Origin: Fusarium oxysporum f. sp. lycopersici 4287
Lineage: Eukaryota > Ascomycota > Sordariomycetes > Hypocreales > Nectriaceae
Direction of reading: 5' to 3'
DNA length: 64,000 nt
Assembly (NCBI RefSeq): GCF_000149955.1
Contig: NC_030988.1
Span: 2,997,355-3,061,354, forward strand
The notes under the pieces are model-generated. The model made no database searches and was not told the origin of the DNA. It worked only from the letters and a program-made list of their open reading frames with translations. Every line of letters begins with the position of its first letter. Positions within the stretch are counted from its first letter, which is position 1. Both the position numbers and the translations under genes were made by a program. Positions 44,565-54,882 of the stretch are shown here, piece after piece.

Positions 44565-46562
44565 TTACGGGCCTGACTGGCGGGTTAGGCTAACCCATAT
44601 CAAGCCTAGCGGTACGATGGATTCCAAAGCACAACGCGTCCATCCCTTGCTCTTTACCAGCTGAGAAGGGCCCTGCCACCACTCTACAAAATATGCCTCG
44701 TCATAGTGGCCAACAAGAATGGACATTCTTGCCCGAAGCTGGCTTGCCGCTAATGCTTTGCATACCATTGCGAACTGTGGATCTAACGCCAAATGCCGTA
44801 GATCTGGATTCTGAAATGGATATGTGCGAGCAGCGTCTACGATCTCTTTGGTGAGACTGTACATTTGGTCATAAAGAATACCCCCACGGCGGAGTCGAGA
44901 CCTTACAGGCGTCAACGTAGTCATACCGCCAGCATCTCGAAGCATTGACTCATGGTAAAAATTTTGGCCGGACTTGGGAATATTTCCATCATAAAGCTGA
45001 CCCAGGTGGTGACGGATGCAACAACGCCGCCAGAGGTATGTCTGAGGTTCAGGTGATGAGACGCCATTAGGCATCGGGCAGGTTTCTTTACCCACATCAA
45101 TGTAAAACCGGTCGCTGCGCATATGTGAGAAATCTAGAATGCGGTGTAGCTTACAGTCGAAGCTGTTCATGACCTCCAGCAGATCGGATGGGGCATCTGG
45201 ATATTTGAAAAAAAGTTTGGTGCATTTTGCCTCCATGTATAACTCAGGATCGCGAAAGTCTTGATACCCCGGTTGGCATACTGCTGTGAGAACATGGTCC
45301 CACAGTTGCTGCATGCCTTGCGGTGGCAGGAAGTAGGACATCCGTAGCTGAGCCTGACGACTAGGGGCCTCGAACAAATGATTCTCTACCTGAGGAGCTC
45401 GACAGGTAGCCAATGCGTGACGATAACTTGCGGGCAAGTGCTGGAGTCTATCGACATCATAGACCTGACGGACAGCTGGATAGAAGATATCATCAAACCA
45501 CCGCGAAAGTTGCTCGTCAGTTAACCGATTGAAGTCGCGGGAGCATGGCAGATGCGGAAAGAACAGGTGAAATGTGATGAAATCGGCGCCTTCAGCCCTC
45601 GCGAAGATGAAATGTGGCACGTCTTTCAGTCGCGATGGAATCAACCGGGGCCGCTCTGGATCTGGGTCTAGGCGATCCAAAGTTAGGTGGACGTCTGTGG
45701 AGATATTCTGACCATACTGAGGAGCAGAATAAAATCGAATCCCGTGGATTGCTGTTGCAGGAGAAGTCATAAAACCCAAGATACTATCGATGTCGAACGA
45801 AACACCCGGAGGAGTCGGTCGTGAATTTTCGGCGTGGAGACAGGCCTGCTTAGGCTTGCCTTCGAATTGTCCAGGCGTATGACCAGAAAATAGCTCTTGC
45901 CATTGGGTAGGGCTCAAGCCAGGCGTTTCACTACAAGTTTGCGTTTCGAGGAAATACTGTTTATCGAGTGTATGAGGAACGCTACGAGGGAACAGATTTG
46001 CGATCCCATGATGGTTGGACGCTCCCTCAGCTTCTATATGCGCTGCTAGAGATTCTCGATGCTCCTGAGCGCCACAACTGTGTACTCCAACAAGATATTG
46101 CTGGATAAACTTCTGTGTGGCGTACTGCAAATCGTTCCAGGTGTTGTCATGAGGGCGACCTGTTTGAATTCCAGCGAAGACATCTGGACTCCTAGGTTCC
46201 ATCTGATCTTCCTGCTCGTCGGTACTATCGGCGCCGACTATCTCCTCATCATAATAGTCTGGTCCAGTGTCGATTGTGACTAGATTTCCGTCCTCCTGAC
46301 TAGAGGTGATGAGAAGTTCCCCGGGAGAGATTGTATCATGTCCGGATTCCTCAGTGTCGGCCAACAAATCGTTACCTAGTGCCGTCTGCACATTGTCTGC
46401 GGCAGTCTGGTCCACTGTCTGAGACGATTCGGCCTGATAAATTGAGGGCTCAATATATTGTTCTTCTTTTCGTCGCTGCCGAAATCTCTGGGTGCGTTGC
46501 GCTTGGAGGCGACGTCGACGCAGTGCAACGGGGTCGTGTTCGTCCACGAATCGGAACTCCAT
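44565..46562 (-). CDS. Uncharacterised protein with bZIP-like basic N-terminus (665 aa)
   Basis: One uninterrupted frame starts at the ATG at 46560-46562. Residues 12-33 are strongly basic and resemble a bZIP or nuclear-localisation basic region (RRRRLQAQRTQRFRQRRK). An acidic, low-complexity stretch follows (about 40-140). The C-terminal 400 residues look like a folded domain with conserved-looking HMRSDRFYIDVGKETCP, YLWRRCCIRHHLGQLYDG and WWQGPSQLVKSKGWTRCAL. I do not recognise the family. The gene is transcribed away from the gamma-1 terminus (ending 47257), separated by a 570-base leader that is repeated at 54110-54760. This position matches that of the OrsD-type genes in the other elements, so it may belong to the element and bind DNA. 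No homologue is present next to the gamma-2 terminus. Confidence 0.6.
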   Translation of the reverse strand: MEFRFVDEHDPVALRRRRLQAQRTQRFRQRRKEEQYIEPSIYQAESSQTVDQTAADNVQTALGNDLLADTEESGHDTISPGELLITSSQEDGNLVTIDTGPDYYDEEIVGADSTDEQEDQMEPRSPDVFAGIQTGRPHDNTWNDLQYATQKFIQQYLVGVHSCGAQEHRESLAAHIEAEGASNHHGIANLFPRSVPHTLDKQYFLETQTCSETPGLSPTQWQELFSGHTPGQFEGKPKQACLHAENSRPTPPGVSFDIDSILGFMTSPATAIHGIRFYSAPQYGQNISTDVHLTLDRLDPDPERPRLIPSRLKDVPHFIFARAEGADFITFHLFFPHLPCSRDFNRLTDEQLSRWFDDIFYPAVRQVYDVDRLQHLPASYRHALATCRAPQVENHLFEAPSRQAQLRMSYFLPPQGMQQLWDHVLTAVCQPGYQDFRDPELYMEAKCTKLFFKYPDAPSDLLEVMNSFDCKLHRILDFSHMRSDRFYIDVGKETCPMPNGVSSPEPQTYLWRRCCIRHHLGQLYDGNIPKSGQNFYHESMLRDAGGMTTLTPVRSRLRRGGILYDQMYSLTKEIVDAARTYPFQNPDLRHLALDPQFAMVCKALAASQLRARMSILVGHYDEAYFVEWWQGPSQLVKSKGWTRCALESIVPLGLIWVSLTRQSGP

Positions 46563-46649
46563 TGTTGTTTTGTGTTGCTTGTGAAATCTGCTGATCTCAC
46601 ATAATAGCGCATTGAGAATTTTGGGCCATAAGAGCGGGCTAACCAGATA

Positions 46650-47134
46650 AGGAAAATGTAACGCTCACACCAAAAGCTTACTAGTCCAGAATAGGAAAAT
46701 GTAACGCTCAACGGCATTCTATTCTCCGACGGCCCTCGAGGTCGTTCATTCCAACCCTCGTAATACAACCGCAACGTAGATGTGAGGCGAAAAAAATGTA
46801 TTTTCAAGTTATCCAAGCACACAGGTACCCAATTAAGCTATACGAGACCAGAATTTTGTGCTGTGGTCTGGAAATTGTAAGCGTTGATCGCCTACTAGAT
46901 TTTCGAAAACCCGAATTGCACGGGCCAACTTACTGGCGAAACCTAACCAATGATCTTACTGACTTCCATCGACACCCCGGTCAATTTCAACCACATCAAA
47001 ACCAATCCAACATATTTCAAATTAATCGCAAGGCCTCAATCCGGCTTCAAATAAGCTAATATGTGGGAAAAATACTCGCCTTGTCCTAATGAATTGATGC
47101 ATACCGGTTTGGGCCATTTTACTCACTGGAATGT
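46650..47134. repeat. Leader repeat of element gamma-1, homologous to 54110-54766
   Basis: Collinear landmarks are shared with the other locus in the same order: GTAACG, GGCATTCTAT, TGCACGG followed by CC, CCACATCAAA, GGGAAAAATAC or GGAAAAATAC, and GGGC.ATTTTACT. Identity is modest (estimated 55-65 percent by eye), so the copies are old or belong to different subtypes. Confidence 0.55.
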
Positions 47135-47257
47135 CTACGACTCTGCCCCCCCTACTTTTTCTACGGCCTAGCCCCCCGAGCTTCAATAGCGCGGTTTAGA
47201 TTTGTATGGTGCTTTCTACGACTTAGCCCGGCTGAGTCGTTGCTGACTTGTGGTTAG
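47134..47257. repeat. Iteron-hairpin terminus gamma-1 (motif TCTACGACT..GCCCC), ends at TAG 47257
   Basis: TCTACG motifs followed by runs of C stand at 47134, 47160 and 47215. The third forms a hairpin, with arms ACGACTTAGCC and GGCTGAGTCGT around C 47229 and one mismatch. The end GGTTAG falls at 47257, 28 bases from the centre. The spacings (26 and 55) agree with those of gamma-2 (25 and 55). Between motifs 2 and 3 both loci share TTCAATAGCGC and TTTGTATG. The NLR gene's stop lies 61 bases to the right. Confidence 0.65.
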
Positions 47258-47317
47258 GTAGCAGCTGCATAGGAGGGAAGCGCAACATATTATCATTCCA
47301 TCACTTACTATCCAAGC

Positions 47318-50300
47318 CTAAGGGCTCTTGACCTTGTTGAGCATTAATTGCGACCTCATTTCCTCCCAGAGCGATTCGTAACCCTCCATTTTCGCAACAA
47401 CACCAATTGTAATATCATCAGCGCTATCAGCGACTCGCGCTCCCGCATCAATCAGTAGTTTCAGTAACTCCAGTGCCAAGTGATCTGAATGTCCAGTGTC
47501 GACTCTGTCGGGGTCAGGATAGTCTATCGACCGGCGCAGTGCCTTTAGAGGGAGTGACAGACTCGTCTCTATGTAGTTGTCCCTGACCGCTGAATAATTG
47601 GGGTCGGCGCCATAACCAAGCAATATACGGGCAACTTCGATTCCCTCACTGCGGGTGCAGAACTTGAGACAAACATGTAACGGTGTACCTCTGACTGTTG
47701 CGTCAAACTTGCTGAAAGCAACTTGGTGAACGTCTGCTCCAGTTTGAAGTAGGGCTGCTACTCTTATCGGATCCTGCTGTTCCACAGCCGCATGCAGTGC
47801 TGAGCGACCAAAGTTATCGACACAATGCGGATAGGCACCATGGTCCAGTAACCTCTCTACCAAGTGTGTGTTGCCCCGACTAGCGGCTTCATAGATAAGC
47901 GTACGACCTGACCTCGTCTCATAGTTGATAGTATCAGTGTGTCGGAGGACTTGAAGATAGCGGGTTTCCTCATTATCTATGGAATTATCGGGGGAAATGA
48001 GGAAACCACGTCGGCAGAAATAATGTGTTGGCTCGGGATAATTGCTCGCATAAGTTCGAAGACAGCGCATGATCTCCCAACTACCTGCAACGTCGCAATA
48101 CAGCAATGCAAGTTGGAAGCAATCCAACCCATCTTCCGTTACCTGATAAGGGTTGGCTCCAAGCTTGAGCAGGGTATCAATGACTTCAATGGTAGCTGCC
48201 CTCTGCACGCAAAACTGCAGGGGCGTTTCCCCTGTCCAATAATCAACTCCGTTAATATCAGCTCCGGCGTGAAGGAAGTAATCAAGTAGAGAAGCCCATT
48301 CCTCCAGTAAGAGCGGCTGCGATTGGTAATACGCCATCGCTCGATCTTGCACTCGGGGTGGTGAGGCTGAAGCAAGTCTTTCCGACATGGTACAAAGTTT
48401 GTGTATATAGTCAGTCTTGTCTACATCCACATCATTAGTATCTCACATGACTGTAGCCGGGTTCAATCATTCTTACCAATCAAGTGACTAATATTCTCGG
48501 GCTTCTTAATGTGTTTCAATAGCTCGGCTGCAAGATCCCAGTTGTTACTCGACAAAGCCAATGACAACGGCGTTTGCCTTGACGACTTTTTTCCATCTTC
48601 CCACTGGCAGACAGAATATAAGGAGCTGGGGCTTGAGAGTTTAAGGACAAGCTTCATACAATCGTCTCGTTTTTGCTTCAAGGATTGGGCTTCGTCAGGT
48701 GTGAAACCCTTCCAGTCTTCGAAGTAATTCCAATGAGCCATCCAGTGCAACGGTAACTGGCCACTTTTGTTTGGAGATTCTATGCTTAACCCAGCCGTAC
48801 ACAACATTTCGACAACCGTAGCATTAAATGTCCGCAAAGCGAAATGCATGAGAGTGTTTCCATCCGTGTCTTTGATGGATGTTGATGCTCCTCTGGCTAT
48901 CAATAGCTTGTACAGATCGAGTCCTTTGTCTTCGCCAGAAACGAGCATGAGAACCATGATTGGTGTTTTTTGACATTTGTCTCGAACGTTAATGTCAATA
49001 TTGTCAACATCCAACAGGAAGTTGATTGACTCTTCGCGTTGGTAGATGCATGCTATGTGTAGAGGTGTTTGCCCATCTCTTTCCGGATCTCCCCTTCTTC
49101 GGCCATGATTGACATCAGCCCCAAGCTTGATCAGGGTAGACATACCCTCAACCCAACCTGATAATGCCGCTTCGTAAAGAAGAGCAAGGCCATCAATTCC
49201 AGAAGGTTTCACGAGTTTAAGATCAAACACCAGCTTGATGATAGGGAGGTTCTGTGACCTCGTAGCGTGAATCATCAGGTCATCCACAAACTCGAGGAAA
49301 TCAACACCCGGCTTTCCCCATCCGTATTCACGGTCTGGTCTTGATCTTCTGCCGTAGTCAGCCTTGAGGTCTCGTCCAAAGGGTCCATAGAGAAATGGAT
49401 CAACCGTGTAATAGCCGCTGTTCCGTTCGCGAGGCTTATTGGTCCTCTCACCAAAGCTCTGCTTCAGGGCGTCGAAGATGGCGGAAAACATTTCGATGTC
49501 TGTACCTTTGGAGTAGAATTCGAAAGGGCTTTGGTTTGCCTCATATGTCAAGGCACGAGCTCTTGAAATCGTCAAGTCTTCTAATGAGGAGAGTGAGGTT
49601 ACGCTTGACGACTTTCCATACTGTCCAAAACGGGTTTTGACCTTTAAAAGCCGCTTGATGATTTCGGTTTGACCCGCGCATATCGCCCAGTGTAGGGGAG
49701 TAAGTCCTTTGATGTCGCACCGAAATGGAGCTATGTCATACCGCAACAGCATTTCAATGATATCAGCGTGGCCCTTGAAAGCTGCCCAGAATGTTGGCGT
49801 CCATCCTGCAAGATCGGGAACATCAGGACTGGCTCCTGATCTGAGAAGGATTCCAACCATGTTGTTGTGACCCATTGACACAGCCCAGTGCAAAGGTGTC
49901 CATCCGTGGGAGTCAGTCTTATTTAGATCTTGCGTCTTAGTGCTCGAAATTCCAGGCTGTGTGTCGTCTAATGTGTTGACAACATACTTGTCAAACCCCC
50001 AAAATGCGGCAACGTGGAGAGCAAGTACATTTCTGGGACTAGAGTCGAATACAGATTCGGAGACGGAAGTATCGAGATGAGTTTTGAAGTTCAAAAGTTG
50101 CCAAGAGCTTTCCCGAAGGACATCGTCCTCTAGAAACTTCGAAAGCTGGTCGAAGCATTCTCCTTCAACTTCTTGAGCATGGTAGCCATAGAAGCTCGCT
50201 GCATAGTGTAAGAAAGGCTGCTTCTGACAACGTTCAATGATCTCTTCGTGGGATGTACAGCGACCCCGGCGCATCCCATTTGTTGACATGTACGAGATAC

Positions 50301-52200
50301 AACTACGAACAATTGTCAGATTGGGGTGTTTGTCCATTCCTTCTGGTCGGGTTTGGAGGAACCCTCGCGCAGTCGAGTGCACGAGCTGCACAATACTTTC
50401 TGGCCCTGAAACGACAAGTAGACCAAGGCAGGATGAGATGATTGTTTTAGAAGCTTGAAGATCCTCAGGACCAATTTCGAGCATGCCTTCCTCGATAGCG
50501 AGGCCATGCTGCAGTTCAGCTATTCGTAGAGGCTTCTTGACATGACAAATTAAATTCAATGATCGCAAGGCGAGGTCCCTTAGACCAGGGGTTTGCTTGA
50601 TTATACGGTCAAATGTGCCTAGGTACGCCTCGTCATAATTGGCGGGCAATGAGACCAAGGCTTTTCGTATTTCCTTGATGGTGAGTAGGCTGGTTATATG
50701 ATCCATGATGAGTCGAGCAAGTAGGAACCTATTAAACCTATCAGTCTCTCGGCATACAATACTTGCGAATTGAACTTACGATCCGGCCGTCTTCTTCTCA
50801 ATCGCAGACACAAGATCTGACTTTAGTTCTTTTCCAATTAACTCAACATCAACTTCACCGTGCTTCAATCGATGATTAACGTAAAGATCCAAGTCTTGAC
50901 TTGTGGCGGAAACCTCCACACTTGGCTTCTTCTCAAAATGCTTCCTAATCTTTGGCAGATCGCGAGCTGTTGCGAAAATCCTTACTCCAAGCTCCTGCAA
51001 TGTCGACAGGATGTTGAAAAACTTCGGAAGATACAGGCACTCGTCAATTCCATCAAGGATTATACAAGTGGTCATTGTTTTAGCAATCGCCGCAAGAACA
51101 TCGATTAAATCGGTCATCATTAGATCCTGGGGCCTCTTCTCATACAGGGCCAATGCCTCTTTAGGTATGATAGGACAGCCGCGAAGTGCTTGGGCTATCA
51201 GGTTGCGGAGGACGTTGCTCAACGACTCTTTGGGTCTGTTGCTGCTGAAGAAGTGTGAGGCGATGGCTGTACCAGGTAAATTACCAGACTTGATATTTTG
51301 GAGAACGAGTGCACTGTTATTAGTCAACTTAGTATCATGAAGTCGCCAACTCAGTCATCACCAATGGGTAGAATTCTTACGACAATACTGTTTTCCCAGC
51401 ACCAGCTACATTTTATTCAGTATGCAGAATGCTAGACAAGGATGAGAAACTCACGTTGTCCATATACCCAAACGACGGGCGTTGAGCCAGTACGCCAAGA
51501 ACGATAGATATGGCCTGATAGAAACTTTTCCCATGTGGAGGGACAGTAATCCTCCAGGTGAGAGGTTGAAAGCTCACTTGCAGCATCCGACTGATACCAG
51601 GCAATGATTTCCTTTGTTTCAGTACCTATGGATATATATCATCGTACCTTATCTCCTAGGTTGGATGTGGAATCTGTGGAAAGGACTTACTGTGCCTGAA
51701 GTTTTGCAGTTCTTTGTTCGTGGCGATTGCAATGGTTCTTTATAAACCATTAGCTGATATACATTTACCAGTTGAGTAACCTACAAACTATCGGCTTGCA
51801 AGGTAGATGAGAAAATGCCATTGTAGCGATGCAGCATGTTGACTTTGTCCTGCAACTCCGATTCCGACAGCGGCCAAGCCAGAGCGGCTAACTTGGCTTT
51901 GATTCCGCCATATGACACTTTTCTCTCCAGCTTTGCTCTTAGTTGTTCTACTTCCTGTTTGCAGTCGTTCAACGCCTTTTCGAGAATCTGGCTATTCTGG
52001 CTGTTTATCTTCTTAGACTGAACAAGGTCGTCGATCTGTAAAAGGACTGAGGTGAGCGTCGCAAGCTCCCCAATGTAGGAGGTCAATGATTTAGGCGCTC
52101 CTCGAACGCTGGCGATGTAAGTATAGCTGAGCTTGGTCACTTCTATCGCTAGACTTAGGAGGCCCGCGGCGCCGGATGCGATACCGAGGGCTTCGGCCAT
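47318..52200 (-). CDS. Helo-like/NACHT/ankyrin NLR-like protein (seven exons, 1515 aa)
   Basis: Exons 52200-51785, 51737-51691, 51625-51455, 51405-51381, 51313-50780, 50728-48477 and 48420-47318 join in frame; every intron is GT-AG and about 47-67 bases long. The N-terminus (ALGIASGAAGLLSLAIEVTK, about 1-140) is the Helo-like/PigL_N domain of fungal STAND proteins, related to membrane-acting cell-death domains. Walker A GQPGAGKT (about 210-217) is assembled across two introns; Walker B is CIILDGIDECLY. The phrase GSFLLARLIMDHI follows, also across an intron. Ankyrin repeats occupy most of about 640-1500, including exon 7. Exon 4 is a 25-base micro-exon. The whole reading frame is intact. A non-self recognition and cell-death role is inferred from domain layout. 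Confidence 0.9.
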
Positions 52201-52479
52201 TTTGCTTCTGCCGTTGTACTCACGGTTGAGTTGAAGTTTTGGCTGCCTCTTGGTGATGAGCAGCTGCGAGGGGTTTTATCTCAGCTGAAAAGGTTGTCTC
52301 ACTTCCACGGAACCAAAATTGCCGTTGGCGTATTTGAAGACCTCTTACTGGCCACAGTTACACACGTAATCAGCCTCGATAAAAATAGCTAATGGCTTAG
52401 GTCTTGTCATAGCGAATGGGCCATGTTATTTCAAACCAGAGCCGAAAAAGATATTGTTTACACTCCCTTTTTTCCCCTG

Positions 52480-52676
52480 CTTTTTAAAGTAACTGTAACT
52501 GTTGTAATTGGCACACCTACTATAATGATTGCTGCGAATATTGCGACGTAATATATATGTTCTAGTCCGTGCACGCTAGACATCCCTCCGATTTCCCCAG
52601 AATTGCATCGTAATACATTCTTTTCGTCCGTGTACGCTTTTAGGGTTCGCGGAGTTATGGTGGAACCCAAACTCAA
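52480..52676 (+). pseudogene. Relic related to the membrane-protein gene at 8617-9169
   Basis: On the plus strand SPCTLDIPPI then RNTFFSSVYAFRVRG parallels CTLDILPI..RNTSFSSVHAPGVRG of the minus-strand gene near 9.1 kb. The DNA also aligns around GTCCGTGCACGCT. A stop interrupts the frame, and the hydrophobic part is missing. Confidence 0.4.
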
Positions 52677-54109
52677 GAATTATCAGCAAACGCATTAAGT
52701 TTCAGCCAGCGATAAAATTTGTATGGGAAATTTAGTGCCGCCAGCAAGACATACGCCGCGCGACGAACGTTTGCCGACAATTAGCATTTCGGGCGCCATA
52801 ATAGCTACAGTAAATTTAAAACATACGACAGCCAATGATTGCCCATTTGGCTCCCCTCACTGCCATGCCGCAATTGTCCTCTCGCACCACTAAGTGACTC
52901 GCCGAGCCGCTTTTGAGTTGCTCGCCCGCACTTACCAGTCCGTCACAAGTGCCACCGAACGCCCGATGGCCTTGTGCTTCCATCGCTGCGTAGTAAGCTG
53001 CCAGCCATCGAGCCCTATGTGGCCAGTCTGTGCTGAGGGGCTTTTATGGCTGCAGCCGGTCAAGCAAGCCGTTTTGGGGGGGTTAACAGGGTTTCCGTCA
53101 AAACCGAAAACGGCCATAAACCAAGGCTATTTTCTCTTTCCTCGGAGAAGGAATAAACCCTGTGACCCCCTTCAGTGGCCATAACACCCACTACACGACA
53201 GTCATGCTTTTGGAACGGGCTAAATGGCACTAGAGCAATGCTACAAATTTGAGCGAGATTATCTAAAGCAAGGCCGTTTTTAGCATCTTTTTTTTTTTTT
53301 TTTTCCGGAGAAACAACAGGCATCTAGGCCGGGTTGAATTTGATCATCTCCTTATACACCCGCCAAGGGTCACCGGTCGGTTCGTACGCAACTGTCTCGA
53401 TCGAACTGGAACAGCGCTAGGGGCGGGGTATCGTTATGGGGTTGGTCAAACCGACGATAATAGCGAGCGCTCAACTCAGTGGCAATCTGACTGTCGTGTT
53501 GGGCAGAGGAGCTCGTTCCGGAAAATACGAAAAGAATACAGAGTACAATACTAGGAATTCAGAAAGCGCTGGAATTGGGAGGACAGAGGCAGCATTGCTT
53601 CCCATGAGAAAAAAGGCGTTGCGGCTGAGCTGAGGGGGTGCATTAGGCACCCCGCGCAACAAACAGACGCGACGAGGCCCAAGCGCATTTGTGGCTTGGT
53701 GTTTGTTTCGCATCTTTGTCCCGCCCATGCAACGAAGTGAGTCACCGCGCTAAATGCATGTTTTCATCTTCAGGCTTGCTTCATTTTTAGTTTTTGATTT
53801 TCTGTTTCCCAAATGCAATCATATGCTTAGCGCCCCATTAGACCCATTAAAAGGATTGGCTCCATATATCTCAATGCATTAACAAAGCCGATCGCGCTAA
53901 GACGGCGATGATTAGGTGGCTGGGGTCAGCTGAATCGTTACATGCAATCTTAACCCATACCTTCATCCTTGGTTGCGGTTAGTCAGGCAAACTTACCCGC
54001 CGCTATTTCTACGTAGGGCTGGAAGCAAAGAACCAATCAGGCTCAGAAGAGCCCGCTCTGGGAGCTGCGGCTGTTACATCGTCTTCTATCGTGTGAAAGT
54101 GTAATGACC
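52677..54109. other. No recognised gene
   Basis: Short frames on both strands have no recognisable product. A run of about 18 T lies near 53287-53304. If gamma-2 is a mobile-element end, its gene should lie here, but nothing similar to the protein at 44565-46562 was found. Confidence 0.45.
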
Positions 54110-54766
54110 CAATCAAGACGCGTAACGTTCCTTTTCACCAAGTAGGCGATTTTACGGCAAAACGCCGAGGAAATTTGTAGTCGCCTGGGTTGGCACGGAC
54201 AGAAATCAGACAATGCGGCGCGATTTAGTTCAACCTTTGTACAGTAGGCATTCTATCTCACGTCGGGATAATGGTTGGAATGCGGGTTATATCTGACTCG
54301 TTGGACTGGCTGGTTGGTTCTTGCCTATATTATACTTTTCTACATTCCCTGCTAAATATACTACATAATACACTCATAATATGATCTAAATCTGACTGGA
54401 TTTAAATATATTGGATCCCTCTGAACTAGAAACTTAACTATGTTGGTTAATCTACTTTTAATGTATTATGGCTTAGATTGGTAACCTTACTGCAAATCGG
54501 TATTCCCATACTATCCCCTACCCCAAATGGCTGCTTGTCTCTCCTCAATCTAATGTACCGAAATGCACGGTCCATGCAGCCTGGCCAATCACATAACACA
54601 ATCTCAATCTCGATAACCACATCAAAAAAAAAATCACCAAACTTCAAACTTATCGCAACACTGTAATTTGGATTTATATTAATTCATACTTTGGAAAAAT
54701 ACATACCTGAATGTTGCCTTTTAATACATACTACTTTGGGCTATTTTACTTGCCGGGTTCCTTTAC
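54110..54766. repeat. Leader repeat of element gamma-2
   Basis: It is homologous to 46650-47134 (see that entry). It contains ATGCACGGTCCA at about 54562 and an AT-rich stretch before the iterons. Confidence 0.55.
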
Positions 54767-54882
54767 ATGTTGCCCCCCTCGTTTTCAATCAATGTTGCCC
54801 CCTATGGTTCAATAGCGCCATTTCATTTTGTATGTATTTTTCAATCATGTAGCCCCCAACATGAATGCTGAATGGTTGATAG
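54766..54882. repeat. Iteron-hairpin terminus gamma-2 (motif CATGTTGCCCCC), ends at TAG 54882
   Basis: The motif occurs at 54766, 54791 and 54846. The last forms an imperfect hairpin (TCATGTAGCC and CCCAACATGA, 54845-54864). The end TTGATAG falls at 54882, 28 bases from the centre. The last 42 bases of this terminus are read as the C-terminus of the OrsD-type gene to the right, which shows that the terminus cuts that gene. Confidence 0.65.

Noticed and set aside
53060..53745. Short frames around 53-54 kb as genes
   Set aside because: No signal peptide, domain, splice pattern or similarity to the element genes could be recognised.
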